NCBI RefSeq assembly: GCF_947654275.1
Contig: NZ_CANTJS010000021.1
Coordinates: forward strand, 1 to 53,002
Direction: 5' to 3'
Origin: an uncultured Oscillibacter sp.
GTDB lineage: Bacteria > Bacillota > Clostridia > Oscillospirales > Oscillospiraceae
Length of the DNA: 53,002 nt
In this document: piece by piece, positions 41,792 to 50,581 of the stretch
How positions within the stretch are numbered: position 1 is the stretch's first letter
Layout: each line of letters begins with the position of its first letter
Program-made: the position numbers and the translations under genes
Notes under the pieces: generated by a model
What the model was told of the DNA's origin: nothing
The model's database searches: none
Seen by the model: only the letters and a program-made list of their open reading frames with translations

Positions 41792-42592
41792 CTATTTCAG
41801 AAAGCTGAAAAGTATCTCAACCACCGGGGCCACGAAGAGCACGCTGTCAAACCGGTCCAGCACGCCGCCGTGGGCCAGGAAGAGGCGGCCGTAATCCTTG
41901 ATGCCGAATTCCCGCTTGATGAGGGAAAAGCTCAGGTCGCCAATCTGGGCCACCACGCCGCAGGCCAGGGCCAGCAGGGCCATGGGGCCGTAGCCGATGG
42001 CGCTGCCGCCGAAAAAGCGGTCCATCACCCAGACGAACAGCAGGCCGCAGGCCACATTCCCCAGCAGTCCGCCGATGGAGCCCTCGATGGTCTTCTTCGG
42101 GCTGACCTTGGGGGCCAGCTTGTGCTTCCCCAGGGTGAGACCGGAGAAAAAGGCGAAGGTGTCGCAGGCGAAGCTGAGGATGAAGGGCAGCAGCAGCCAG
42201 GCCCGATGGACGCCGGAGGCCTCCAGCCGGAGGAAGGCGGAAAAGGAATAGCCGATGGCGATGCTCCCGAAGAGGCCCGCCATAATCTGGCTGAATTTCA
42301 CCTCGCCGCCCTTGAAAATGGCATAGCCAAAAAACGCCAGGGCCGCCAGCAGAAAAAAGCCCTCCACAAACTCCGGCGAATTGTAATACCAGAACACCGT
42401 CAGGCCGGCGCAGAGTCCGCTCAGCGGCAGCGGGGTCCTCTGATCCTTTCCACTGACGCATTTTTGCAGCTCATCGCCGCCAATGCCCGCTAAAATGAAC
42501 AAAGCCAGCTCCATCACCACAGGGGGCGCGGCCAGCACCACGTACAGCAGAACCGGCACGCCCACCACGGCCACCAGAATTCTCGATTTCAA
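41792..42592 (-). CDS. cdsA: phosphatidate cytidylyltransferase
   Basis: CdsA makes CDP-diacylglycerol, the branch point of phospholipid synthesis. The product has 266 residues with about 7-8 membrane helices. The signature is FSLIKREFGIKDYGRLF followed by HGGVLDRFDSVL. The family Pro-Gly-His-Gly-Gly reads Leu-Ala-His-Gly-Gly here, a minor change. The start appears to be TTG, with AAGGGGG upstream. It normally follows uppS; here a PARG-like gene intervenes. Confidence 0.93.
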   Translation of the reverse strand: MKSRILVAVVGVPVLLYVVLAAPPVVMELALFILAGIGGDELQKCVSGKDQRTPLPLSGLCAGLTVFWYYNSPEFVEGFFLLAALAFFGYAIFKGGEVKFSQIMAGLFGSIAIGYSFSAFLRLEASGVHRAWLLLPFILSFACDTFAFFSGLTLGKHKLAPKVSPKKTIEGSIGGLLGNVACGLLFVWVMDRFFGGSAIGYGPMALLALACGVVAQIGDLSFSLIKREFGIKDYGRLFLAHGGVLDRFDSVLFVAPVVEILFSFLK

Positions 42593-42625
42593 AAAATCAA
42601 CCCCCTTCGCAGTCAGGCCGGACGC

Positions 42626-43462
42626 TTATTCCTGAAATTCCTGAAATTCATGAAAAGCTCGGATGCAGCGCTGGTCCCGGGAACGGTCATAGACGGCGTG
42701 AAACACCGAGTCGAAGGACTTTCCCATGTCCCCCTCCAGCAGCTCCCTCCACCAGGCCGCAATATCCCGGGGGTCATTCCGGAACACGCCGCAGCCAAAG
42801 GCCCCCAGAATCAAATGGCGCGCCCCCTGCCGGGCGAAGATGGCCAGGGCCAGCCCCATTCTCCGCCGCATGACCCGCCTGGCCTCCTCCGGGTCCTCCC
42901 CCTTCAAAAGCACCTGCCCCATGTTGACGGCGGGCAGGGTCAGCACGTCCGCCCTGACCGGCGCGGGGGTCAGCCGGAATCCGCCGTCCCGGAAGAAGAC
43001 CACATCCGGGGAGTAGATGGCGTAATCCAGGTACATCATGGAGCGGTGGGCGCGGTTTTCCCTGTAATATTCCTCATGGGCGGTGAGGGTGGGATAGAGG
43101 GTGCTGGAGACGGCCAGGCTCTCCTCCTGGGCATTGGCCCCGTTGAGGAAGCCGCCGCCGGGGTTCTTGGCGCTGGCGAAGTTCAGCACACCGACGCCGG
43201 TTTTTCCCTCCGCTGCCAGAGCCCGCAGGGCCTCCACCGTGGAGAGGTTTTCCACCCGGGTCTCCGGGTTCGGACGCCCGGCGGGACCGCGGTAGGCCTC
43301 CAGTATGGTTTCGCCCTCTTCGGGGGTAATCAGGATGCTGCTCCGGACGGACTGCTTCAGGTCCTCTCCAATGAAAATCCGTTCCTGTCCGCCGCCCTCC
43401 GGCGTATAGAAGCCCCGGTCCATAATCTCCAGGGTTTCCCGGGCCATCGCTTTTCGATCCAT
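42626..43462 (-). CDS. TIGR02452-type microbial PARG-like protein
   Basis: This is a macrodomain-related bacterial poly(ADP-ribose) glycohydrolase-like protein. The product has 278 residues. It contains the family motif GGG-X-QEE as NPGGGFLNGANAQEESL with the catalytic-type Glu pair, SSTLYPTL, and LILGAFGCGVFRNDP, in which the Gly-rich loop binds ADP-ribose. It probably removes ADP-ribose from proteins or nucleic acids. The ATG follows GGGAGG. It is located inside the essential uppS-cdsA-dxr block, which is unexpected. Four 18-bp tandem repeats lie just upstream. Confidence 0.9.
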   Translation of the reverse strand: MDRKAMARETLEIMDRGFYTPEGGGQERIFIGEDLKQSVRSSILITPEEGETILEAYRGPAGRPNPETRVENLSTVEALRALAAEGKTGVGVLNFASAKNPGGGFLNGANAQEESLAVSSTLYPTLTAHEEYYRENRAHRSMMYLDYAIYSPDVVFFRDGGFRLTPAPVRADVLTLPAVNMGQVLLKGEDPEEARRVMRRRMGLALAIFARQGARHLILGAFGCGVFRNDPRDIAAWWRELLEGDMGKSFDSVFHAVYDRSRDQRCIRAFHEFQEFQE

Positions 43463-43476
43463 TTTTTCCTCCCTCC

Positions 43477-43547
43477 CGCGCCGTGCTTCCTTTTCGCGCC
43501 ATGCTTCCTTTTCGCGCCACGCTTCCTTTTCGCGCCACGCTTCCTTT
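43477..43547. repeat. tandem repeat, four 18-bp units
   Basis: The unit CGCGCC(G/A)(T/C)GCTTCCTTTT occurs about four times in direct order with few changes, between uppS and the PARG-like gene. All reading frames through it are open, but no gene there is supported. Confidence 0.85.
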
Positions 43548-43595
43548 CGCGCTTACGCGCTCCCTTCGATATCAGCCCGCCGGAATCAGGGCTGT

Positions 43596-44312
43596 TCAGG
43601 TAAGAGAAACGCCGCCGAAGCGCCGGTCCCGGCTCCGAAAGACCTCAATGGCCTGGTCCAGTTCCGCCTCGTCGAAATCCGGCCACAGTGTGTCCGTCGC
43701 ATAAAATTCCGAATAGGCGCACTGCCACAGCAAAAAGTTGCTCAGCCGCTGTTCCCCGCTGGGCCGGATAATCAGCTCCGGGTCCGGGATGCCGGCGGAA
43801 TCCAGATAGGCGGAAAACAGCCCTTCGTCCAGGTCCTCCGGCCTTCGCGTCCCGGCGGCGCAGTCCGCGGCAAAACGCCGGGCCGCCCGGAGAATCTCGT
43901 CCCGGCCCCCGTAGTTCAGGCAGACGTTGGCCTGGAAATCATCGCTGGAAAGATGCTCCGTAATCTCGTCGGTCTCCCGGGCCAGGGCGCGGAGCTCCGG
44001 GGAAATGGGGGTCATGTCCCCGAAGAAGTGGAGGCGGATGTGGTCCCGCTCCATGGTGTCCACCGCCTCCAGCAGATACTTTTTCAGCAGAGCCATAATG
44101 GCGGACACCTCGGTCTCCGAGCGCTTCCAGTTCTCCGTGGAAAAGGCGTAGACCGTCAGGTATTTCACGCCGATGTTCTTGCAGTGGGTGGCAATGCGGC
44201 GGAACGTCTCCGCCCCGGCCTTGTGGCCGGCGGTGCGGGGCAGACCCCGGCGGGTGGCCCAGCGGCCATTGCCGTCCATGATGATTGCGATATGCACCGG
44301 CATTTTTTTCAT
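43596..44312 (-). CDS. uppS: undecaprenyl diphosphate synthase
   Basis: UppS builds the C55 lipid carrier of peptidoglycan synthesis. The product has 238 residues from the ATG at 44312. The IPP-site loop IAIIMDGNGRWATRRGL is near the start and YATDTLWPDFDE is near the end. A GTG at 44348 with AAAGGAG upstream would add 12 residues. The N-terminus MKKMPVHIAI is usual for the family, so I prefer 44312. Confidence 0.94.
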   Translation of the reverse strand: MKKMPVHIAIIMDGNGRWATRRGLPRTAGHKAGAETFRRIATHCKNIGVKYLTVYAFSTENWKRSETEVSAIMALLKKYLLEAVDTMERDHIRLHFFGDMTPISPELRALARETDEITEHLSSDDFQANVCLNYGGRDEILRAARRFAADCAAGTRRPEDLDEGLFSAYLDSAGIPDPELIIRPSGEQRLSNFLLWQCAYSEFYATDTLWPDFDEAELDQAIEVFRSRDRRFGGVSLT

Positions 44313-44371
44313 TCCGCCGCCTGTTCCCGATTCAGATTTAACACGCACGACCTCAGGGTCTCCTTTCCGCG

Positions 44372-44431
44372 CCGCCCTGTCATCAGGCGGCTGTCACCGC
44401 TTCATAGCTGCGGGGCGGCGTAAGCCGCCCC
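44372..44431. other. intergenic hairpins between frr and uppS
   Basis: GGGGCGGC, loop GTAA, GCCGCCCC (44412-44431) and a stem around 44372-44392 with CGCC / GGCG ends. Neither has a T-run on the minus strand. They may act as RNA processing or stability sites. Confidence 0.5.
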
Positions 44432-44453
44432 GTTTCGTTCTTCGTCCCGGCCA

Positions 44454-45014
44454 TCAGACCGCCATCAATTCCTTTTCCTTTTTCTCCAGGAGCTCATCCA
44501 GCTTTTTGCAGCTGTCGTCCGTCAGCTTCTGGAGGTCCTTTTCCACCATTTTCATCTCGTCCTCGGTGATTTCGGACTTCTTTTCCTGCTTCTTGAAATT
44601 TTCCATGGCGTCCCGGCGGATGTTCCGCACCGCCACCTTGCCGCCCTCGGCATACTTGCGAATCTGCTTCACCAGATCCTTGCGGCGCTCCTCCGTCAGC
44701 TGGGGGAAGGACAGGCGGATGCACTTGCCGTCATTCTGGGGATTGATGCCCAGGTCGGAATTCTGAATGGCCTTCTCAATCGCCTTGAGAATGGAACCAT
44801 CCCAGGGAGAAATCACCAGAGAACGGGGGTCCGGGGAGGAAATCGCGGCAATCTGCTGGATGGGGGTGGGGCTGCCGTAGTAGTCCACCATGATGCGGTC
44901 CAGCACGGCGGCGTTGGCCCGGCCCGCCCGGACAGAGGCGAAGTCGGCGGCCACAGAGTCGATACTCTTCTTCATCTTTTCCTCGTAAACCTTGTATTCA
45001 TCCTTTAACATCAT
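44454..45014 (-). CDS. frr: ribosome recycling factor
   Basis: RRF splits post-termination ribosomes with EF-G. The product has 186 residues, the standard length. It shows SVRAGRANAAVLDRIMVDYYG, ISPWDGSILKAIEKAIQ, and LTEERRKDLVKQIRKYAE. The ATG follows GGAG. It lies 112 bp downstream of pyrH. Confidence 0.97.
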   Translation of the reverse strand: MMLKDEYKVYEEKMKKSIDSVAADFASVRAGRANAAVLDRIMVDYYGSPTPIQQIAAISSPDPRSLVISPWDGSILKAIEKAIQNSDLGINPQNDGKCIRLSFPQLTEERRKDLVKQIRKYAEGGKVAVRNIRRDAMENFKKQEKKSEITEDEMKMVEKDLQKLTDDSCKKLDELLEKKEKELMAV

Positions 45015-45062
45015 GAAAAGCTCCTTTCAGAATTTTAAAATCATATCCGTGAGGCGGACCCG

Positions 45063-45119
45063 TTTTCATCTGTGAACCGGAGACAGCCCCCTCGGCTGTC
45101 CCCTCCGTCTCACAGAAAA
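45063..45119. other. nested hairpin between pyrH and frr
   Basis: An outer stem, TTTTCATCTGTGA / TCACAGAAAA, encloses GACAGCC / GGCTGTC. On the minus strand the outer arm ends in a T-rich stretch, so partial termination after pyrH is possible. Confidence 0.5.
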
Positions 45120-45126
45120 CAGTGGG

Positions 45127-45849
45127 TTACTCCCTGACGATGGTGCCCACATTTTCGCCGCAGAGGGCCCGGAGGATGTTCCGGGGGTCCTTGAGGGCGA
45201 AGAGCAGAACCGGAATATGGTTATCCATGGACAGAGAGGTGGCGGTGGAATCCATCACCATCAGGTGACGGGAGAGGACCTCGTCATACGTGATGGAATC
45301 ATATTTAACGGCAGAGGGGTCCTTGACCGGGTCGGCGGAATAGACGCCGTCCACATTCTTGGCCAGCAGGATGACGTCCGCGCTGATTTCGGCGGCCCGG
45401 AGCACGGCGGCGGTATCGGTGGAAAAATAGGGATTGCCGGTGCCGCAGCCGAAAATGACCACTCTTCCCTTCTCCAGATGCCGGATTGCCCGGGAACGGA
45501 TATAGGGCTCCGCGATGGAACGCATCTCAATGGCGGTCTGGACCCGGACGGGGATGCCCTTCTGCTCGCAGACGTCGGCCACCGCCAGACAGTTCATCAC
45601 CGTGGCCAGCATTCCCATATGGTCGGCTCTGGTCCGCTCCATGCGGCCCCCGCCGTCCTTGACGCCCCGCCAGAAGTTGCCGCCGCCAACCACCAGTCCC
45701 ACCTGGACACCCAACTCCAGACATTCCTTCACCACGTCGCAGACCCGCCCGATCATCTCAAAGTCCAGGCCGCTGTGCTGATCTCCCGCAAGGGCCTCGC
45801 CGCTGATTTTCAGCAGAACCCGGCGGTATACAGGCTTTTCGTTCGCCAT
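45127..45849 (-). CDS. pyrH: UMP kinase
   Basis: UMP kinase makes UDP and belongs to the amino acid kinase family. The product has 240 residues. It shows [44 protein letters not shown] and [11 protein letters not shown]. It is first in the pyrH-frr-uppS-cdsA-dxr-rseP-ispG-polC block. rpsB and tsf, often upstream, are absent. AGGAGG precedes the ATG. Confidence 0.97.
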   Translation of the reverse strand: MANEKPVYRRVLLKISGEALAGDQHSGLDFEMIGRVCDVVKECLELGVQVGLVVGGGNFWRGVKDGGGRMERTRADHMGMLATVMNCLAVADVCEQKGIPVRVQTAIEMRSIAEPYIRSRAIRHLEKGRVVIFGCGTGNPYFSTDTAAVLRAAEISADVILLAKNVDGVYSADPVKDPSAVKYDSITYDEVLSRHLMVMDSTATSLSMDNHIPVLLFALKDPRNILRALCGENVGTIVRE

Positions 45850-46018
45850 AGCTTGACCTCCTATCTCAAAATTGTCAGGGTTTTCAGCTTTTCTATTTTA
45901 ACGTATTTTTCCGCTTTTGCATAGGGGGTTCTCAAAGATTTTCTATTTTGTCTCCAAAACCTCCTGTTTGCTCTTTTTTCCACTCATGTCCCGTCCCGGT
46001 CTGCGGACGGCGAACCAT

Positions 46019-46047
46019 TTGACACCGGCGCTGCTCTGGTATACAAT
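46019..46047 (+). promoter_or_regulatory. promoter of the PaaI-type thioesterase gene
   Basis: TTGACA (46019-46024) and TACAAT (46042-46047) are 17 bp apart, 29 bp before the ATG. Confidence 0.75.
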
Positions 46048-46076
46048 GGGCCCATGAAAAAGGAGGGTCTGCCCCT

Positions 46077-46490
46077 ATGGATTATGAAAAGATCAGAGCG
46101 TTTCGCAATGCCAACAACCCTTATGCTCAGCGCCAGGGCGTCCTGGTGGAGGAAATCGGCCCCGGCTATGCCCGGGTGGTCAAAACGGTGGAGGCCGAAG
46201 ATGTGAATCCTCTGGGCGTTCCCCACGGAGGCGTCTATTTTACCCTGGCGGACACCGCCTGCGGCTCCGCCGCCGCCAGCTACGGGACGATGGCCGTGAC
46301 CGTAGACGTCTCCTATCACTATCTCCGCAGCGCCAAGGTGGGCGACACGCTGACAGCGGAGGCCCGTACGGTGAAGGCCGGCAAATCACTCTGTGTGCTG
46401 GACGTTCAAATTACCGGGACGGAGGGCGTCCTGCTGGGAACCGGGACCTTCACCTTCTACCGCCTGGACCAGAAGCTGCCGGACCTCTGA
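46077..46490 (+). CDS. PaaI family hot-dog thioesterase
   Basis: The product has 137 residues. It has the family pattern NPLGVPHGGVYFTLADTACG, with His-Gly-Gly and an Asp further on, and VTVDVSYHYLRSAKVGDTL. It hydrolyses an acyl-CoA (phenylacetyl-CoA-related or other; unknown). AGGAGG precedes the ATG. It is alone in its transcript, with a promoter and a terminator. Confidence 0.9.
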   Translation: MDYEKIRAFRNANNPYAQRQGVLVEEIGPGYARVVKTVEAEDVNPLGVPHGGVYFTLADTACGSAAASYGTMAVTVDVSYHYLRSAKVGDTLTAEARTVKAGKSLCVLDVQITGTEGVLLGTGTFTFYRLDQKLPDL

Positions 46491-46496
46491 AAAACA

Positions 46497-46590
46497 GGCG
46501 CTTCCCCGGGGAAACGCCCCAGACGGCCAAAAAACGGAAAGACAGATTCGCAAGCTGAGGCGCTTCCATATGGAAGCGCCTGTTTTCGTC
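46497..46590 (+). terminator. terminator between converging genes
   Basis: A near-palindrome GGCGCTTCCCC / GGGGAAACGCC (46497-46518) is followed by a perfect 24-bp palindrome AGGCGCTTCCAT / ATGGAAGCGCCT (46558-46581) and GTTTTCG. It ends the thioesterase transcript. Confidence 0.75.
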
Positions 46591-46599
46591 TCTCCTGTC

Positions 46600-46695
46600 T
46601 CAGCCAATATAGGGCAGGATCATGGAAGCCAGCAGCGCCAGCACCAGAACCACCACCAGCGCCAGGGCAATCCCCCGCTTCAGTTTGCCGTTCAT
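46600..46695 (-). CDS. 31-residue membrane peptide, coupled to the DUF951 gene
   Basis: A 31-residue frame reads MNGKLKRGIALALVVVLVLA and LLASMILPYIG: a basic start and one membrane helix. The ATG overlaps the stop of the DUF951 gene (ATGA), and AAAGGAGGAACC gives a good ribosome site. The gene is short enough to be missed by most pipelines. It may be a small membrane regulator or anchor; the function is unknown. Confidence 0.7.
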   Translation of the reverse strand: MNGKLKRGIALALVVVLVLALLASMILPYIG

Positions 46696-46883
46696 GTAGG
46701 TTCCTCCTTTGTCAAAATCTTACGGATGCTTTTTTCCGCCTTGCTCCGGGGCAGCATCAGTTCGTGGCCGCAGCCCTGACAGCGGAGCTTGATATCCATA
46801 CCCACCCGGAGAATCTCCCATTGGGTGCTTCCGCAGGGATGGGGCTTTTTCAGCTCCACAAGATCATGCAGACGCAGATCCAT
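46692..46883 (-). CDS. DUF951 family protein
   Basis: The product has 63 residues. It shows DLRLHDLVELKKPHPCGSTQW and DIKLRCQGCGHELMLPRSKAEK, with a conserved CXXC-like pair typical of the family. DUF951 proteins are small, often next to chromosome-partition or translation genes in Firmicutes, and of unknown role. The ATG at 46883 has AGGAGG. It overlaps the start of the 31-residue membrane peptide. Confidence 0.88.
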   Translation of the reverse strand: MDLRLHDLVELKKPHPCGSTQWEILRVGMDIKLRCQGCGHELMLPRSKAEKSIRKILTKEEPT

Positions 46884-46979
46884 CTCAGTTCCTCCTGTCA
46901 ATCCCATTCGGTTTTCTGCATATAGTAGGCGTATCAAAAGTCAATGCCGCCGTTCGCGGCAGATAGGATGCGATCAAAT

Positions 46980-47915
46980 ATGCCGGAAAACAAGCTCTTC
47001 CTTCCCGAAGGCCTCCGTCCCCCTCTGCTCCGCTCCCTCTCCGATCTGCGGGAGGCCATGGAACAGGGCGAAATCCTGGAGGCGCCCGTCCAGCGCTGCA
47101 CCCCTGACCACACCCTCCTGCTCTCCCTGGGGGGCGTCCGGGGGCGCATCCCCCGTCAGGAGGCGGTGGCCCCCTGGATCAGCGGCGCGGACCGGGACAT
47201 CTCCGTGCTCTCCCGGGTGGGAAAGCCCACCTGCTTTGTCATCACCGCCCTGGACGCCGACGAAAAAGGCGCTCCGGTGGCCTGTCTCTCCCGCCGGGCG
47301 GCCCAGAAGCAGGCCATGAGCTTCTTCCTGGAGCATCTGACGCCGGGGGCGGTGCTCACAGGCCGGGTTACCCGTCTGGAGCCCTTCGGGGCCTTTGTGG
47401 ATATCGGCTGCGGCATCGTGGCCATGCTGCCCATTGAGCACATCTCCGTCTCCCGCATCTCCCACCCCAGGGACCGCTTTCAGCCGGGTCAGAAAATTCT
47501 GACGGCGGTCTGGGCCATAGACCGGGAAAACCGGCGGATCACCCTGACCCACCGGGAGCTGCTGGGCACCTGGATGGAGAATGCCAGCCGCTTCCGCCCC
47601 GGCGAGACGGTCCGGGGTGTCGTCCGCACGGTGAAGGACTACGGCAGCTTCATCGAGCTGGCCCCCAACCTCTCCGGTCTGGCGGACGTCCATGAGGACC
47701 TGGCCCCCGGCAGCACCGTTTCCGTGTACATCAAAAGCATCCGGCCCGAGCGCATGAAAATCAAGCTCCAGGTTATTGAGAAGCTGCCGCCCCAGCCGCC
47801 GGAGCCCCTGCCCCTGCGGTATCAGGTCACAGACGGCGTGCTGGAGCGCTGGGTCTACTCCCCGCCCAATTATGAAAAGGAGCCGGTGGAAACGGTGTTT
47901 GCCCCGGAATCCTGA
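46980..47915 (+). CDS. S1 RNA-binding domain protein (RpsA-like)
   Basis: The product has 311 residues. It carries S1-type beta-barrels: AVLTGRVTRLEPFGAFVDIG with IVAMLPIEHIS (about 120-190) and RGVVRTVKDYGSFIELAPN with LSGLADVHE (about 205-265). The N-terminal third has a degenerate barrel. It resembles the shorter Clostridia S1-like proteins rather than a full six-domain S1. It probably binds RNA. ATG 46980 is preferred; an ATG at 46968 is possible. Confidence 0.85.
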   Translation: MPENKLFLPEGLRPPLLRSLSDLREAMEQGEILEAPVQRCTPDHTLLLSLGGVRGRIPRQEAVAPWISGADRDISVLSRVGKPTCFVITALDADEKGAPVACLSRRAAQKQAMSFFLEHLTPGAVLTGRVTRLEPFGAFVDIGCGIVAMLPIEHISVSRISHPRDRFQPGQKILTAVWAIDRENRRITLTHRELLGTWMENASRFRPGETVRGVVRTVKDYGSFIELAPNLSGLADVHEDLAPGSTVSVYIKSIRPERMKIKLQVIEKLPPQPPEPLPLRYQVTDGVLERWVYSPPNYEKEPVETVFAPES

Positions 47916-47921
47916 ACAGAC

Positions 47922-48482
47922 TCAGCAAAAGATTCTGCCGGTTTCCTCCTCCGGGCCATAGGCATAGAGGGGCTCCATGGGAACGCCCGCGCTGTCCAGC
48001 AGGCCCTGAAAAAACGCCTCCCGCTTTTCCCGGTCCTCCTCGCTGTCCGCATAAACGGTCTGGCCGTCCCGGAGGTAGTACCAGCGGTGCTTCAGCAGCG
48101 TCGCAAGATAGGCGATGTCCCTCCGGTCTGAAAAGCGCCAGGCCTCTGCCGCTTCCCCGTTGTTATTCACGTGGAACTGCCGGTTGGGAACCAGCTCGAA
48201 GTGCCAGACAAAGCCCTGCTCCATGGACAGCGGGACCTTGGAGGCCCCGGCGTCCATCATCCACTCCGTCCAGCAGCGGACCACGGCCCCCGGGCTTCCG
48301 ATGCCATAGCCCACGCCGAAGCGCCTGCACAGGCCCGCGCCCCGGACTTTGGTCTTTTTCAGATACCTGTCCAGACCCTTCACCACGGCCTCCAGGTCCT
48401 GCCGTTTGCAGAGGAGGCCGTAATCAGCGGCGTCGGTGTAGACCTTTTCCCGTACGCCCGACCAATCTCCAATCCAGTACAT
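47922..48482 (-). CDS. hypothetical protein
   Basis: The product has 186 residues. It is soluble, with aromatic segments (MYWIGDWSGVREKVYTDAA, EQGFVWHFELVPNRQFHVN) and an acidic end. The motif RYLKKTKVRGAGLCRRFG is basic. No family is recognised. It is 12 bp downstream of rarA, on the same strand, and may be cotranscribed with it. Confidence 0.6.
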   Translation of the reverse strand: MYWIGDWSGVREKVYTDAADYGLLCKRQDLEAVVKGLDRYLKKTKVRGAGLCRRFGVGYGIGSPGAVVRCWTEWMMDAGASKVPLSMEQGFVWHFELVPNRQFHVNNNGEAAEAWRFSDRRDIAYLATLLKHRWYYLRDGQTVYADSEEDREKREAFFQGLLDSAGVPMEPLYAYGPEEETGRIFC

Positions 48483-48494
48483 GGGCCGTCCTCC

Positions 48495-49763
48495 TCACAG
48501 GGGCTTTCCCTTGATTTTCTCCCAATAGGCCTTCGCCGCCTGCTCCGTCTTGTTCTCCCCCCACTGGTAATACTTCACGCCCTTCAGCGCGTCGGGCAGA
48601 TACTGCTGGTCCACCCAGTGGCCGGGGAAATTATGGGGATACAGATAGTGCTGCTGATGGTCGAAGCCGGTGGTGTCGGCGTGGACGTTCTGGAGCTGCC
48701 GGGGCACGTCCCCGGTGCGGCCCGCCCGGACGTCCGCCCGGGCCTGTCCGATGCCCTCCACCACGCTGTTGGACTTGGGCGCGGTGGCCAGCAGGATGGC
48801 CGCCTGGGCCAGAGGCAGCTGGGCTTCGGGCAGACCCAGCTGCATGGCGGCGTCCACGCAGGCCTTTACAATGGCGACGGCCTGGGGATACGCCATGCCC
48901 ACGTCCTCGCTGGCGGAGCACAGCAGGCGGCGGCAGGGGGTCACCAGGTCCCCCGCCTCCAGGAGGCGGGCCAGATAGTGGAGGGCGGCGTCGGGGTCGC
49001 TGCCCCGGAGGGATTTCATCAGGGCGGAGGCGATGTCATACATGGCGTCGCCTCCCTTGTCATAGCGCATGGCGCTGCGCTGAGCCAGCTGGGAAGCGTC
49101 TTCCCTTGTCAGGTACAGTGTCCCGTCCCGGGGCTGGGCCGCGCCGCAGAGAAGCTCCACGGCGTTGACCGCCTTCCGCACGTCGCCGCCGCAGGCGGTG
49201 GCAATCTGCAGCGGCAGGCCCTCCTCCCAGTCCAGGGGCAGCGGCGCGCGCTCCCGCTGAATTTCCAGGGCCCGAAGGACGGCGGGCTCCGCCTCCGCCG
49301 GGGGCACGGCCTTGAACTCGAAGACCGTGCTGCGGGAGAGCAGGGCGCTGTAGACGTAAAAATAGGGGTTTTCCGTGGTGGAGGCAATCAGGGTCAGCTT
49401 GCCGTTCTCCATGAATTCCAGCAGGCTCTGCTGCTGCTTCTTATTGAAGTACTGAATTTCATCCAGATACAGCAGCACCCCTCCGGGAGCCATCAGCGTC
49501 CCCACGTCGGCAATGATATCCTTGATATCCTGAAGGGACGCCGTGGTGGCGTTGAGCCGGTAGAGGGTTTTGTGGGTTTTCCGGGCAATGATGTTGGCGA
49601 TGGTGGTTTTGCCTGTACCGGAGGGGCCATAAAAGACCATGTTGGCCTCGGCCTCCTTCTCAATCAGGCGCCGGAGCACCGCGCCGGGAGCCAGCAGATG
49701 CCGCTGGCCCACCACTTCCTCCAGAGTTTCGGGGCGGATTTCGTCCGCCAGAGGGCGCTGCAT
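48495..49763 (-). CDS. rarA: replication-associated recombination protein A (AAA ATPase)
   Basis: RarA (MgsA) acts at stalled forks together with SSB. The product has 422 residues. Walker A is FYGPSGTGKTTIANIIA, Walker B LLYLDEIQYFNKKQQ, sensor 1 IASTTENPYFYV. The C-terminal part has AHWVDQQYLP-like GHWVDQQYLP, typical of the family. The start is the ATG at 49763 with GAAAGGAGGG; the frame stays open further upstream, overlapping nth, but no start there is plausible. Confidence 0.95.
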   Translation of the reverse strand: MQRPLADEIRPETLEEVVGQRHLLAPGAVLRRLIEKEAEANMVFYGPSGTGKTTIANIIARKTHKTLYRLNATTASLQDIKDIIADVGTLMAPGGVLLYLDEIQYFNKKQQQSLLEFMENGKLTLIASTTENPYFYVYSALLSRSTVFEFKAVPPAEAEPAVLRALEIQRERAPLPLDWEEGLPLQIATACGGDVRKAVNAVELLCGAAQPRDGTLYLTREDASQLAQRSAMRYDKGGDAMYDIASALMKSLRGSDPDAALHYLARLLEAGDLVTPCRRLLCSASEDVGMAYPQAVAIVKACVDAAMQLGLPEAQLPLAQAAILLATAPKSNSVVEGIGQARADVRAGRTGDVPRQLQNVHADTTGFDHQQHYLYPHNFPGHWVDQQYLPDALKGVKYYQWGENKTEQAAKAYWEKIKGKPL

Positions 49764-49806
49764 GGCGGTCCCTCCTTTCATATGCTTCAAATGACGTACG
49801 AGAGGA

Positions 49807-49835
49807 ATTATACCATAGTTTTCTGAGACTTGCCA
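49807..49835 (-). promoter_or_regulatory. promoter of rarA
   Basis: An extended -10 TGGTATAAT (TATAAT at 49807-49812) has a weak -35 TGGCAA (49830-49835) 17 bp upstream, on the minus strand. Confidence 0.6.
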
Positions 49836-49943
49836 GCATTTTTCTAAAACAGGCTGCCCGCCTGCGTCTTTTCCGATTTTCCTCTCGCCAAAGGTCAAAT
49901 TTTGTGGTATGCTGTTGCCAAGATCGACAAGAGGTGAGGCACT

Positions 49944-50579
49944 ATGAAATCGAAAGCCGCCGTAAAGCGCATCATTGAAACCCTGAAGGGCATCTACCCC
50001 GACGCCCTCTGCTCCCTGCAATATGAAAAGGACTACGAGCTGCTGTTCGCCGTGCGTCTCTCCGCCCAGTGCACCGACGCCCGGGTGAACATGGTCACCC
50101 CCGCCCTCTTTGCCCGCTTCCCCACGCTGGAGAGCTTCGCGGAGGCAGACCCGAAAGAGGTAGGCGAGTACATCCATTCCTGCGGCTTTTACAACGGCAA
50201 GGCCAGGGACCTGGTAGCCTGTGCCCGGCGGCTTTTGTCGGACTTCGGCGGCAAGGTTCCCGGCACCATGGAGGAGCTGACCAGTCTCCCCGGCGTGGGC
50301 CGGAAGACCGCCAATTTGATTCTGGGCGACGTGTACAAGCAGCCCGCCTATGTCTGTGACACCCACTGCATCCGCATCACCGGGCGTCTGGGCCTCACCG
50401 ACGGGTCCAAGGACCCCATCCAGGTGGAACGGCAGCTGCGCCAGGTCCTGCCCCCCAGGGAGTCCTCGGATTTCTGCCACCGGATGGTCCTCTTTGGCCG
50501 GGACACCTGTACCGCCCGCTCCCCCAAATGTGAGGACTGTCCCCTGAGGAAGGACTGCTCCAAAGCCGGAACGGTGTGA
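49944..50579 (+). CDS. nth: endonuclease III
   Basis: Nth is a DNA glycosylase/AP lyase for oxidised pyrimidines. The product has 211 residues. The helix-hairpin-helix is LPGVGRKTANLILGD with the catalytic Lys, the Asp is in VCDTHCIRITGRLGL, and the iron-sulfur motif is C-X6-C-X2-C-X5-C near the end. AGGTGAGG precedes the ATG. It diverges from rarA. Confidence 0.95.
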   Translation: MKSKAAVKRIIETLKGIYPDALCSLQYEKDYELLFAVRLSAQCTDARVNMVTPALFARFPTLESFAEADPKEVGEYIHSCGFYNGKARDLVACARRLLSDFGGKVPGTMEELTSLPGVGRKTANLILGDVYKQPAYVCDTHCIRITGRLGLTDGSKDPIQVERQLRQVLPPRESSDFCHRMVLFGRDTCTARSPKCEDCPLRKDCSKAGTV

Positions 50580-50581
50580 GC

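Noticed and set aside
43477..43547. CRISPR array
   Set aside because: The 18-bp units are directly adjacent, with no spacers, and there are no cas genes.
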